From Tunturiibacter empetritectus (GTDB taxonomy: Bacteria > Acidobacteriota > Terriglobia > Terriglobales > Acidobacteriaceae), in the NCBI RefSeq assembly GCF_013410875.1, contig NZ_JACCCU010000002.1, positions 124,001 through 188,000 of the forward strand: DNA of 64,000 nt, in the 5' to 3' direction. Positions 43,101 through 51,209 of this stretch are shown in pieces (the first letter of the stretch is position 1; every line of letters starts with the position of its first letter). The translations under genes were made by a program, and so were the position numbers. The notes beneath the pieces are model-generated. The model saw nothing but the letters and a program-made list of their open reading frames with translations. It did no database searches and was not told the origin of the DNA.

Positions 43101-44897
43101 TTGACAAAGGCATCCATCGATAATGCGTCGCGCCCCGCAGGGTTCCTTACCTTCACCCTCCATGCGCACCTACCCTATGTCGTCAATCACGGCACCTGGC
43201 CTCATGGTCTTGAGTGGCTGCACGAAGCAGCCGCCGAGACTTATCTTCCCCTCCTCCGGGTCCTTAAAAATCTCGAGCGCGACCACATTCGTTTCAACTG
43301 CAACCTCAATCTCTCGCCTATCCTTTTAGAGCAGCTCTCTCACCCTGTCTTCCTGGCCGAGTTCCCCCACTACCTCACCCGCAAGATCGTCGCCGCCCGC
43401 GAAGACGAAGCGTTCTTCCTGCAGTCAGGCGACAATCACCTGGCAGAGACAGCCCGCTTCTGGCAGCGTTTCTTTTCGCAGGCGCTCGAAGACTTCAATC
43501 ACTTCGATCGCGATCTCATCGCCGCCTTTCGCCACTTCAACGACACCGGCCTCATCGACATCATCACCTGCGGCGCAACTCACGGTTATATGCCCCTGCT
43601 CGGCACCGACGAGAGCGTCCGCGCCCAGATCCGCACCGCCGTTGACACTCACGTCCGCCACATCGGCAAAGCTCCCCGTGGCATCTGGGCGCCCGAGTGC
43701 GGCTATCGGCCCGCCGGGTCCTGGAGCTATCCGGTCTCGAACGCCGACGGCACCCCCACTCCTCCAGCCTTCAATCGCATCGGCGTCGAACAAGCTCTCT
43801 CCGAGTCCGGCCTGGAGTTCTTCTTCGTCGACACCCACCTCGTCGAAGAGTCCCGCCGCACCTCCTCCCCTTACGATCAACCCGGTGACCACAAGGCACA
43901 AAGCCACGAGGAAGCCCTTCAGCCTCATCAGGCACATCGTTCGCTCTACCAGCCGTACTACGTCGACGGCCCCTACAATAAGGATCACGCCACGACCATC
44001 TTTCCCCGCGATCCCCGCACTGGCCTCCAGGTCTGGTCCGGTGACACCGGCTACCCCGGCGATAACATATACCTCGACTTCCATAAGAAACGCTGGCCCG
44101 GCGGTCATCGCTACTGGCGCGTCACCGGCTCCAGAGTCGACATGAACGATAAGCAACCCTACTACCCGCACGAAGCAGGCGAGCGCACCAAAGCTCACGC
44201 CAGCCACTTCGTCCACCTCGTATACGAGGCGCTTAAGTCCGGCTTCAACGACACCATTCCACCTATTCTCTGTTCCCCCTTCGATGCCGAACTCTTCGGA
44301 CACTGGTGGTTCGAGGGTCCCCTCTGGCTAGAAGCCGTCGCTCGCAATCTCCACGAATACGAGTCGGGAATCCAGCTCATCAGTTGCGCCGACTACCTCG
44401 ATCAGTACCCACGCGCCGGCTTCATCGCCATGCCTGAAGGCTCCTGGGGATCGGAAGGCAACAATCAGGTCTGGCTCAACCCGGAGACCAGCTGGACCTA
44501 CACCCACATCTATCCGGCCGAGATCTACACCCGCGACGTCTGCACGGCGGGCCTCTGGCGCACCTCAGCCCTAGGCCTGCGCATCATGCAACAGCTCTGC
44601 CGCGAACTCCTCCTCCTCGAATCTTCCGACTGGCAGTTCCTCATCACCACCGGAGCCGCACGCGACTACGCCGAAATTCGCTTCCTCACCCACAACGATC
44701 AATTCAACGAAGTCAAAGCCATCTGGCAGACCTTCGAATCAAACGGCGCCATCACTGAAACCGGGCAGACCCGCCTCACCGAGATCGAGCTCCGAGACAG
44801 CATCTTCCCCGACATCGATCCCGCCCTGTGGGTATCCGGCGCCTCCGAGACCCGCCCAGACCAACCCACGCTCCTCCCGGTCGCGACCGCAGTCTGA
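43101..44897 (+). CDS. GH57 family 1,4-alpha-glucan branching enzyme-like
   Basis: 598 residues, starting at TTG 43101 with GAGGTG about nine bases upstream. The N-terminal GH57 motif is GFLTFTLHAHLPYV with HAHLP near 25. The nucleophile Glu is in GIWAPECGYRP near 197, and the acid/base Asp in CSPFDAELFGHWWFEG near 394. Additional motifs are ICGATHGYMPL-like (here CGATHGYMPL). The closing helical domain DUF1957 runs from about 430. The family converts linear alpha-1,4 glucan to branched glycogen. In Acidobacteria the gene often lies with glycogen genes; here neighbours are unrelated. A TTG start is unusual but supported by the spacing and the family N terminus. Confidence 0.9.
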   Translation: MTKASIDNASRPAGFLTFTLHAHLPYVVNHGTWPHGLEWLHEAAAETYLPLLRVLKNLERDHIRFNCNLNLSPILLEQLSHPVFLAEFPHYLTRKIVAAREDEAFFLQSGDNHLAETARFWQRFFSQALEDFNHFDRDLIAAFRHFNDTGLIDIITCGATHGYMPLLGTDESVRAQIRTAVDTHVRHIGKAPRGIWAPECGYRPAGSWSYPVSNADGTPTPPAFNRIGVEQALSESGLEFFFVDTHLVEESRRTSSPYDQPGDHKAQSHEEALQPHQAHRSLYQPYYVDGPYNKDHATTIFPRDPRTGLQVWSGDTGYPGDNIYLDFHKKRWPGGHRYWRVTGSRVDMNDKQPYYPHEAGERTKAHASHFVHLVYEALKSGFNDTIPPILCSPFDAELFGHWWFEGPLWLEAVARNLHEYESGIQLISCADYLDQYPRAGFIAMPEGSWGSEGNNQVWLNPETSWTYTHIYPAEIYTRDVCTAGLWRTSALGLRIMQQLCRELLLLESSDWQFLITTGAARDYAEIRFLTHNDQFNEVKAIWQTFESNGAITETGQTRLTEIELRDSIFPDIDPALWVSGASETRPDQPTLLPVATAV

Positions 44898-44921
44898 CCA
44901 TCTCGCAGCTTTCGCTTTATC

Positions 44922-45647
44922 TCAAAACTTGCCGAACACACTCTTCAGTAAAGGAGTCACCTGTGCGGATGGGTTCGTGCGGATCTTCGCCTCTTCCTGA
45001 CCCATCATCGTGAACATCCCATCCACGCTCTTCTCCAGAACGTAGCCATTAATATCGACAGACGGCGTCTTCCCGAATGGCATCTGAGGCGCGGATCCCA
45101 TCATCGCGTTGAACTTCTCCGTCACGCCGGTCTTCGCCATCTCCCTTTCAATGATGGGCTTAAAGGCCTCCGACACCTGCGACGTCGTCGTACGCTTGAA
45201 GTAATCGGTCCCAGCCGTATTGCCGCCCATCACAATCTGTTTTGCATCCTCAAAGCTCATCGCCTTCAGCGCATCCATAAAGATCGACTTCGCCGCCGGG
45301 GCCGCCTCTTCCGCCGCAGCATTCATGCTGTGTTCGAACTCATCCACCTTCGCGCCCATGCCGATCGCGCGCAAACCCTTCTCCACCGTGCGCAGCTTCT
45401 CCGGCATCGTTATCTTGATCAGCGAATTGTTTTCGAAACCCCCTGGCCTGCCGGTCTCAGACACTGCCGCAGTGACTCCACGCGACAGCGCCTCCTTCAA
45501 CCCACCAGAAGCCTGCGCGGTTGTCAGGGTGGACACATCTCCCATCACTGGCTTTGGAGAAGACCAGCCGTTACCAGCCACGGAGCCCATCATGACCGCG
45601 AGAAGCGCAAGGTGGTGTACAGATCGTATTTGCATGCCCGAAACCAT
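44922..45647 (-). CDS. DUF4197 secreted protein
   Basis: 241 residues from ATG 45647; upstream in-frame ATG at 45785 overlaps the divergent gene and is rejected. A signal peptide (VHHLALLAVMMGSVAG) precedes the domain, which has ASGGLKEALSRGVTAAVSE, NNSLIKITMPEKLRTVEKGLRAIG and FEHSMNAAAEEAAPAAKSIF, all typical of DUF4197. Then AMSFEDAKQIVMGGNTAGTDYF, EREMAKTGVTEKFNAMM and ending VTPLLKSVFGKF. Function is unknown; the domain is an alpha-helical bundle often exported in proteobacteria and Acidobacteria. It faces the UbiA-like gene with a 44-base divergent gap. Confidence 0.93.
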   Translation of the reverse strand: MVSGMQIRSVHHLALLAVMMGSVAGNGWSSPKPVMGDVSTLTTAQASGGLKEALSRGVTAAVSETGRPGGFENNSLIKITMPEKLRTVEKGLRAIGMGAKVDEFEHSMNAAAEEAAPAAKSIFMDALKAMSFEDAKQIVMGGNTAGTDYFKRTTTSQVSEAFKPIIEREMAKTGVTEKFNAMMGSAPQMPFGKTPSVDINGYVLEKSVDGMFTMMGQEEAKIRTNPSAQVTPLLKSVFGKF

Positions 45648-45691
45648 ACTCCTATCCGATGACGTCCGGGAAAATATCGCATTATAGAGAG

Positions 45692-46567
45692 ATGGCGGTA
45701 GCGTCTCCAGTCTCCCCGGCTCAACGAACCTCGCCCCACGCATCGCCCCTGGCCCTATGGCATCTGCTCTCCCTCGACGCCCCAACCATTGCCTCTCTCT
45801 GGATCTGGTTCATCGCCTCCGCCAATCACCTTCGCCTGCCAACCGTCAGCGTCGTTGCCATGTTTCTCGCGGTCTGGATGCTCTATGCAGCCGACCGTCT
45901 TCTCGATGCCCGCTTCATAGGAGCCACAGCCAACGGAGACCTCGAAGCGCGTCACTACTTTCACAATCGCCATCGTCGCGCATTCCTCGCCGGCATCATG
46001 ACAGCCTCCATCACGCTCGCAATCCTTCTCCCCCGTCTCGAAGCCGCAGCCATTCACCTCTACCTCATCCTCGGCGGCCTGCTCGCGGGGTACTTCATCC
46101 TCATTCACGCCACCAGCAGCGCTCACCGTCTCCCGAAAGAGATCGCCGTCGGCCTCTTCTTCGCCGCGGCAACCTTTATTCCGACCGTAGCCCGCCGCCC
46201 CGAACTCCGTATCTCCCTTCTTCCACTTGCAATTCTCTTCGCAGCTCTCTGCAGCCTCAACTGCCTTTTCATCTATGCCTGGGAGCACAACACGCCGCCT
46301 TACTCAAGTCAGCCCGCACACGCCCTGACTCGATTCGCCCTCCGCACACTTTCGCCTCTCACACTCGCTCTCATCGTTCTCAGCGCCGCCACCTCTGTCC
46401 TCGATCGTCAAGTTCCATGGCCAATCGCATGCGCGATCGCCGCCTCAGCCGCATCTCTGCTTCTTCTTCACCATCGCCGCCATCAAGCCGCACGCCTCAC
46501 CCTCAGAAGCCTCGCCGACCTCGCCCTCACCACTCCTCTCCTTCTACTCCCCTTCCTGCACCAATAA
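45692..46567 (+). CDS. Multi-pass membrane protein, UbiA-like fold
   Basis: 291 residues from ATG 45692 (AGAGAG upstream); earlier starts overlap the divergent DUF4197 gene. About eight hydrophobic helices. WMLYAADRLLDARF near 65-78 resembles the first Asp-rich motif of UbiA prenyltransferases (NDxxDxxxD reduced to DRLLD). LPKEIAVGLFFAAATF near 150-165 resembles the region after the second motif. So an intramembrane aromatic prenyltransferase is possible, but the motifs are weak and the second Asp motif is not clean. It overlaps the next methyltransferase gene by one base (TAATG), so the pair is co-translated. Confidence 0.65.
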   Translation: MAVASPVSPAQRTSPHASPLALWHLLSLDAPTIASLWIWFIASANHLRLPTVSVVAMFLAVWMLYAADRLLDARFIGATANGDLEARHYFHNRHRRAFLAGIMTASITLAILLPRLEAAAIHLYLILGGLLAGYFILIHATSSAHRLPKEIAVGLFFAAATFIPTVARRPELRISLLPLAILFAALCSLNCLFIYAWEHNTPPYSSQPAHALTRFALRTLSPLTLALIVLSAATSVLDRQVPWPIACAIAASAASLLLLHHRRHQAARLTLRSLADLALTTPLLLLPFLHQ

Positions 46568-47226
46568 TGCCCACTCACCCCAGCTTCGATCTCATCGCAC
46601 GCCCCTATCGCTGGATGGAATGCCTCACGCTCGGTCGCTCCCTCGAACACTGCCGCCTTCACTTCCTCCCCAATCTCCTCCAGCAGAGGCGAGCCCTCAT
46701 CCTCGGCGATGGAGACGGCCGCTTCCTCGCCGAACTCCTTAACCAAAACTCTCGCCTCCGCGCCGATGCAGTCGACACCAGCGGCGCCATGCTCCATCTC
46801 CTCAGTCAACGCTGCGAAGTACGTGCCCCGAACGCCTCCACACGCCTCACCACACATCAAGCCAACGCGTTGACGTGCCCTCTCGACGGCCCCTACGACC
46901 TCGTCGTCACGCACTTCTTCCTGGACTGCCTCACCCAACCCGACCTCGAAATCCTCATCAATCACATCGCCCCAACTCTCTCTCAAGATGCACTTTGGCT
47001 CGTCTCCGACTTCCATATCCCCAACGGCTTGATGCGTCTTCCCGCGAAGATCCTTGTCCGCAGCCTCTATCTCGCCTTCCGCATCCTCACCAACCTCCGC
47101 ACCACAAAACTCCCCAACCACGCCTCTCCACTCCAAAAGGCCGGCCTCACCCAAATCGCCCGCCAGCATCGGCTCGCCGGCCTCCTGGTCACCGAACTCT
47201 GGCAGTTTCAGTCTGCGGCGCGATAG
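46567..47226 (+). CDS. Class I SAM-dependent methyltransferase
   Basis: 219 residues. The AdoMet-binding motif I is ALILGDGDGRFLAELL (44-59) with G-D-G-D-G, motif II DAVDTSGAMLHL near 70, and motif post-I DGPYDLVVTHFFLDCLTQ near 107. SDFHIPNG (about 142) is a further family motif. This is the pattern of ubiquinone/menaquinone and small-molecule methyltransferases (UbiE/type 11). Its start overlaps the stop of the UbiA-like gene by one base. A methyltransferase coupled to a prenyltransferase-like membrane protein suggests modification of an isoprenoid-linked aromatic compound, by inference only. Substrate unknown. Confidence 0.85.
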   Translation: MPTHPSFDLIARPYRWMECLTLGRSLEHCRLHFLPNLLQQRRALILGDGDGRFLAELLNQNSRLRADAVDTSGAMLHLLSQRCEVRAPNASTRLTTHQANALTCPLDGPYDLVVTHFFLDCLTQPDLEILINHIAPTLSQDALWLVSDFHIPNGLMRLPAKILVRSLYLAFRILTNLRTTKLPNHASPLQKAGLTQIARQHRLAGLLVTELWQFQSAAR

Positions 47227-47289
47227 ATCCATCTGGGAACAACGCAAACTTTTTCTTCTCGAGACTCCAAGCAGCCCTACAATCCCCGT

Positions 47290-49395
47290 ATGCCGCGCCT
47301 CCACTTATTCCTCGCCGCCACCCTGCTTCTCCTCCCCCTCGCCCTCCCCGCCCAGACAACTCCGCAGCCCAGCATCGCCACCAACTCCCCCGACGGCAAG
47401 CCACTCTCCACCCGCGTCGTCGCCTACAACATCGACGCCAAACTCGACACCAGCAAAAAAACTCTCGACGCGACTGAGACACTCACCTATAAGAACCTTA
47501 CCGGCCAATCCCTCACCTCCATTCCCTTTCATCTCTACCTCAACGCCTTCCGACCCGAGTCCACCTTCACCCGCGAAACCCACTTCACCGGCGGAGTCCG
47601 CGACCCGGGAGACGAGAGCAGCTACCCCCCAGAGAAGCTAGGCAGCATCACCATCTCCCACATCGAGGCCGACGGCTACGGCGACCTCACCGCAGCCATG
47701 CACTTCATCGCACCCGATGACAACAACGCCGAAGACCACACCGTAGCCGAACTCACCCTCCCCCATTCCCTCGCGCCCAACGACTCCATCACCTTCCGCA
47801 TCGCCTTCCACGACGTCTTCCCGCTCTCCGTCGCGCGCAACGGCTACAAGCGAGACTTCATCATGGGCGGCCAGTGGTACCCCAAGCCCGGCGTCTTCTG
47901 GCACGGTGCCTGGAACTGCCATCAGTACCACTCCACCACCGAGTTTTTCTCCGATTTCGCCACCTTCCGCGTCTCCCTCACCCTTCCTCGTCGCTACATC
48001 GTCGGAGCCAGCGGCGTCCCCATCGGCGAAGTCATCAACTCCGACAACACAAAGACCCTCACCTTCTATGGCGAAGACATTGGAGACTTCGCCTGGGCCG
48101 CCAGCCCGAACTTCACCATCACCGACGGCACCTACCTCTCCTCCCTCGGACCAGTAAAGATCCACGTCCTCGCCCTCGCCGCCCATCCCAAAGCCGGCTT
48201 CCGCTACCTCGACATCATTCAAAAGACCCTCGCCCAGTTCGACCAGCGCTACGGTCCTTACCCCTACAAGATCGTCACCGTCATCGACCCCGAACCCGGC
48301 TCAGAGATGGGTGGCATGGAATACCCCACCCTCTTCACCGGCGACACCTCCTGGTACGAACCAACCCACCTCACTGAGATCGCCGCCGAACACGAGTTCG
48401 GCCACCAATACTGGTACGGCATGGTCGCCACCAACGAGTTCGAAGACGCCTGGCTCGACGAAGGCATCAACTCCTACACCGAAGTCGGTGTGCTCGGTGC
48501 CATCCTCGGCCCCAACACCTCCGTCTTCGATCGCTCCTACGCCAACGCAGGCGACTATGAAAATGAGCGGCTCGAATACATCGCCAAAGCCGACTTCGAT
48601 CCCGTCACCCGTTGGGCCTACAAGTTCCGCGACGCCAACTCCTACGGCGGCATTACCTACGGCAAATCGGCAACCCTCCTCGCCACCCTTGAAGGCATCA
48701 TCGGCCGCGACACTATGGACGAGGCCATGCGCACCTACTTCATGCGCTATCGCTTCACCCATCCCACCACCGAAGACTTCCTCCGCACCATTGAAGAAGT
48801 AGCCATAAAAAACGGCCGCGCCACCGCCATCGGAGGCGCAGTCATCAATCGCTCTGCTCAAACAGCAACCCAACCAGACACCTTACCACTCGCTGCTCAG
48901 ACGGGTCTCGCCGCCGTCTTCAATGCTCCAGTCAACTCGCAGGTCATACCCGTCTCAAGTCTGCGGCCCTACTTCAACCAGGCCGTCTACGGAACCCAGG
49001 TGTTCGACTACGCCGTCGATCAAGTCTCCTCCGATCCCCTCACGTGGTGGCTTCCCGAGCCGAAAGACAAGAAGCAGATCCAGTACCTCTCTACCGTCTA
49101 CCTCCGCCGCAAAGGCGACTTCGTCCTCCCTGTCACCGCAGAGATCGTCTTCGACGATGGCACCCGCCTGCGCGAACACTGGGACGGTCTTGATCGCTGG
49201 ACCAGGTTCACCTACACCCGCAACGCGAAAATTCTCTCCGTCGAGATCGATCCCGACCACACCATCCTCATGGACAAAAACTTCTTCAACAACAGCTACA
49301 CCACCGCAGCCAACAACATCCCCGCCCGCAAGCTCTCCAACCTCTGGCTCAGCCTCCAACAACTCTTAGCCCAACTCGCCTCCTGGATCGTATGA
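47290..49395 (+). CDS. M1-family metallopeptidase, secreted
   Basis: 701 residues. Signal peptide LFLAATLLLLPLALPAQ. The M1 N-terminal saddle domain (residues 30-230) precedes the exopeptidase motif GGMEYPTLFTG near 337, in the place of GAMEN. The zinc site is EHEFGHQYWYG near 366, and the third ligand lies in FEDAWLDEGINSYTE near 389. A long C-terminal part (from 500) contains repeats of beta-structure. Aminopeptidases of this family remove N-terminal residues; the exact specificity is not known. It is the second secreted metallopeptidase here besides the M61 enzyme. Codon use is C-rich as in its neighbours. Confidence 0.94.
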   Translation: MPRLHLFLAATLLLLPLALPAQTTPQPSIATNSPDGKPLSTRVVAYNIDAKLDTSKKTLDATETLTYKNLTGQSLTSIPFHLYLNAFRPESTFTRETHFTGGVRDPGDESSYPPEKLGSITISHIEADGYGDLTAAMHFIAPDDNNAEDHTVAELTLPHSLAPNDSITFRIAFHDVFPLSVARNGYKRDFIMGGQWYPKPGVFWHGAWNCHQYHSTTEFFSDFATFRVSLTLPRRYIVGASGVPIGEVINSDNTKTLTFYGEDIGDFAWAASPNFTITDGTYLSSLGPVKIHVLALAAHPKAGFRYLDIIQKTLAQFDQRYGPYPYKIVTVIDPEPGSEMGGMEYPTLFTGDTSWYEPTHLTEIAAEHEFGHQYWYGMVATNEFEDAWLDEGINSYTEVGVLGAILGPNTSVFDRSYANAGDYENERLEYIAKADFDPVTRWAYKFRDANSYGGITYGKSATLLATLEGIIGRDTMDEAMRTYFMRYRFTHPTTEDFLRTIEEVAIKNGRATAIGGAVINRSAQTATQPDTLPLAAQTGLAAVFNAPVNSQVIPVSSLRPYFNQAVYGTQVFDYAVDQVSSDPLTWWLPEPKDKKQIQYLSTVYLRRKGDFVLPVTAEIVFDDGTRLREHWDGLDRWTRFTYTRNAKILSVEIDPDHTILMDKNFFNNSYTTAANNIPARKLSNLWLSLQQLLAQLASWIV

Positions 49396-49465
49396 ATGCT
49401 GGTTTTTTAACTGACCATCTGACTAAAACTGAAGGCCCCGCACTCATAAATCAGGAGTTCTCTAA

Positions 49466-50602
49466 ATGATCGAACGTCGCAACATCTTTCTTCACGGGCT
49501 CTTCCTCACGCTGCGCCGATTCCCCGCGGTTCTCTGGGCCTACGCTTTCAACCTTGCTCTCGCACTGATCTTCACAGTCCGCCTTCATAGTCAGTTCAGC
49601 TCAATCATGGATCACTCCCTCGCCGCTCAAAAACTCACAAGCGGCTTCGACCTCGGTGCCGGAGCTGAAGTTGTACTCCGCCTGCAAGACGGCCCTTCCG
49701 CCGGCGCTACCGGCTCCTTATCGTCCATCCCCCTTTACCTGCTAGTCTATTTTCTGCTGGTCCCAGGAACGCTCTTCTGCTACCAGACCAAAACTCCTGC
49801 CCGCCTCAGCACTCTCCTCCACCAGGGCCTGCTCCACTTCTGGAGATTCGCCCGCATCACCCTCCTCACAATCCTGATCTCTGCGCTCATCCTCGGCCCT
49901 CTCGTATTTCTTCAGGGCAAGTGGGCCGAACACGTGGACAAGCACGCTGTTGGACGTCACGCCTTCTTCGCGACCTTAATCGGTTACATTCTTATCTTCC
50001 TCGTCGCCTCCATCCTCCGCCTCTACTTCGATCTCGTCGAGGTCTACACAGTCCAGCTAGGTCAACACCTGCGCCACAACGGCAAACCGGACCGCCGCAT
50101 GCGTCGCGCTCTCGGCCCCGCCTGGAGAACCCTCCGCGCCCACTTCTCTCAAGCCTGGCCGGTCTTCCTCTTCCTCACCCTCCTCGGAGCAGCCGCCGTC
50201 ATCGTCACCGCCCGCACCTCCATGCACATGCTCGCCCAGCCGCGAGTCTGGCCCACCGTCGTGCTCGCTCAGCTCGGACTCTTCCTCTACCTCTTCACCC
50301 GTTTCTGGCAGCGCGGAGCTGAAACCTCGCTCGCCCTCCAGAACCCGATCTTCCGCCCCTCTCCCCTGCCGATCCTTCCAGTCGTAGGCAAGATAAATCC
50401 CATCGACCCGCTGCATCCCAATCACCCCATCACAACCCATACCCCCATCCCCACCCACGAAACACCGCAGCCATCGCAACCCCTTGCCCAAACCCCAGCC
50501 CCAATCCCAGACCCAATCCCAAATCCCGAACCACCCTCCCCCTCACTCGATGAGCCAGACCCAGGAGTCTTCCATCACGATCCAACCAAACCAGCGCAAT
50601 AG
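49466..50602 (+). CDS. Multi-pass membrane protein with Pro-rich tail
   Basis: 378 residues. Hydrophobic helices at about 18-42 (FPAVLWAYAFNLALALIFTV), 85-106 (SIPLYLLVYFLLVPGTLF), 135-155 (ITLLTILISALILGPLVF), 172-195 (LIGYILIFLVASILRLYF), 228-250 and 257-275. The last 75 residues are Pro/Thr/His-rich (PNPEPPSPS and similar), encoded by degenerate CCCAA-type repeats. I do not recognise a named family. The ribosome site CAGGAG lies nine bases before the ATG. It follows the M1 peptidase on the same strand by about 70 bases. Function unknown. Confidence 0.75.
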   Translation: MIERRNIFLHGLFLTLRRFPAVLWAYAFNLALALIFTVRLHSQFSSIMDHSLAAQKLTSGFDLGAGAEVVLRLQDGPSAGATGSLSSIPLYLLVYFLLVPGTLFCYQTKTPARLSTLLHQGLLHFWRFARITLLTILISALILGPLVFLQGKWAEHVDKHAVGRHAFFATLIGYILIFLVASILRLYFDLVEVYTVQLGQHLRHNGKPDRRMRRALGPAWRTLRAHFSQAWPVFLFLTLLGAAAVIVTARTSMHMLAQPRVWPTVVLAQLGLFLYLFTRFWQRGAETSLALQNPIFRPSPLPILPVVGKINPIDPLHPNHPITTHTPIPTHETPQPSQPLAQTPAPIPDPIPNPEPPSPSLDEPDPGVFHHDPTKPAQ

Positions 50603-50675
50603 TCCGCGATCTCACCACAAGTTCACAGCCCGGCCATGATGCAGAAACAACCCTGCGGTAAAATGTGAATAGATT

Positions 50676-51209
50676 ATGAATTTGTACATTCTTCGCCACG
50701 CCAGCGCCGGTCTTCGTCGAAAAAACCCCCTCCTCGACTTAAAACGCCCCCTCGACAAAGAGGGTAAGAAGCACAGCCTACAGCTCGCCTACGTGCTCAA
50801 CGCATTGAACATCCAGTTCGACCTCATCGTCTCAAGCCCACTCAAGCGCAGCCTCCAGACCGCCACACTGATCGGCACCGAAACCGGCTACGAGGCCCCG
50901 ATCCTGCAATCGGAATCACTCGCCCCCGCCGCCACCGTCAAAGACTTCCAGAAGCTCCTGCGCGACTTCGCCAGCCACGAAAACATCCTCGTCGTCGGTC
51001 ATAATCCCAATCTCACTACCTTCCTGGGATCGCTTCTGGTGCCCGCATCCAGCCCCGAAGCCAAGATCCGGCTGCGCAAAGGCTCCATCGCCCGCGTCGT
51101 CCTCACCCGAGGCCCAGCGACCCTGCAGGCCCTGCTGGACCCCCGCACCGTCCGCGCCCTCTACGCCACCTCGACGAAGAGCTCCCGCCGAAAGACCTCG
51201 CGGAAGTAA
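50676..51209 (+). CDS. sixA: Phosphohistidine phosphatase SixA-like
   Basis: 177 residues. The RHG-type motif LYILRHASAG (3-12), with the nucleophilic His8, opens the histidine phosphatase fold. IVSSPLKRSLQTATLIG (51-67), with the basic pocket, and VVGHNPNLTTFLGSLL (about 104), with the second catalytic His, complete it. The C-terminal SSRRKTSRK tail is basic. In E. coli SixA acts on phosphorylated histidine proteins such as PTSNtr NPr; here the substrate is inferred. It converges on the ppx gene and their last 49 bases overlap tail to tail. SixA and Ppx both act on high-energy phosphate, which makes the pair notable. Confidence 0.92.
   Translation: MNLYILRHASAGLRRKNPLLDLKRPLDKEGKKHSLQLAYVLNALNIQFDLIVSSPLKRSLQTATLIGTETGYEAPILQSESLAPAATVKDFQKLLRDFASHENILVVGHNPNLTTFLGSLLVPASSPEAKIRLRKGSIARVVLTRGPATLQALLDPRTVRALYATSTKSSRRKTSRK

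Noticed and set aside
45648..45785. Longer N terminus for the DUF4197 protein
   Set aside because: Overlaps the divergent UbiA-like gene start and lacks features; the signal peptide begins at the chosen ATG.
50380..50600. CCCAA-type short repeats as a CRISPR or satellite
   Set aside because: They are in-frame codons of a Pro-rich C-terminal tail; irregular and without spacers.
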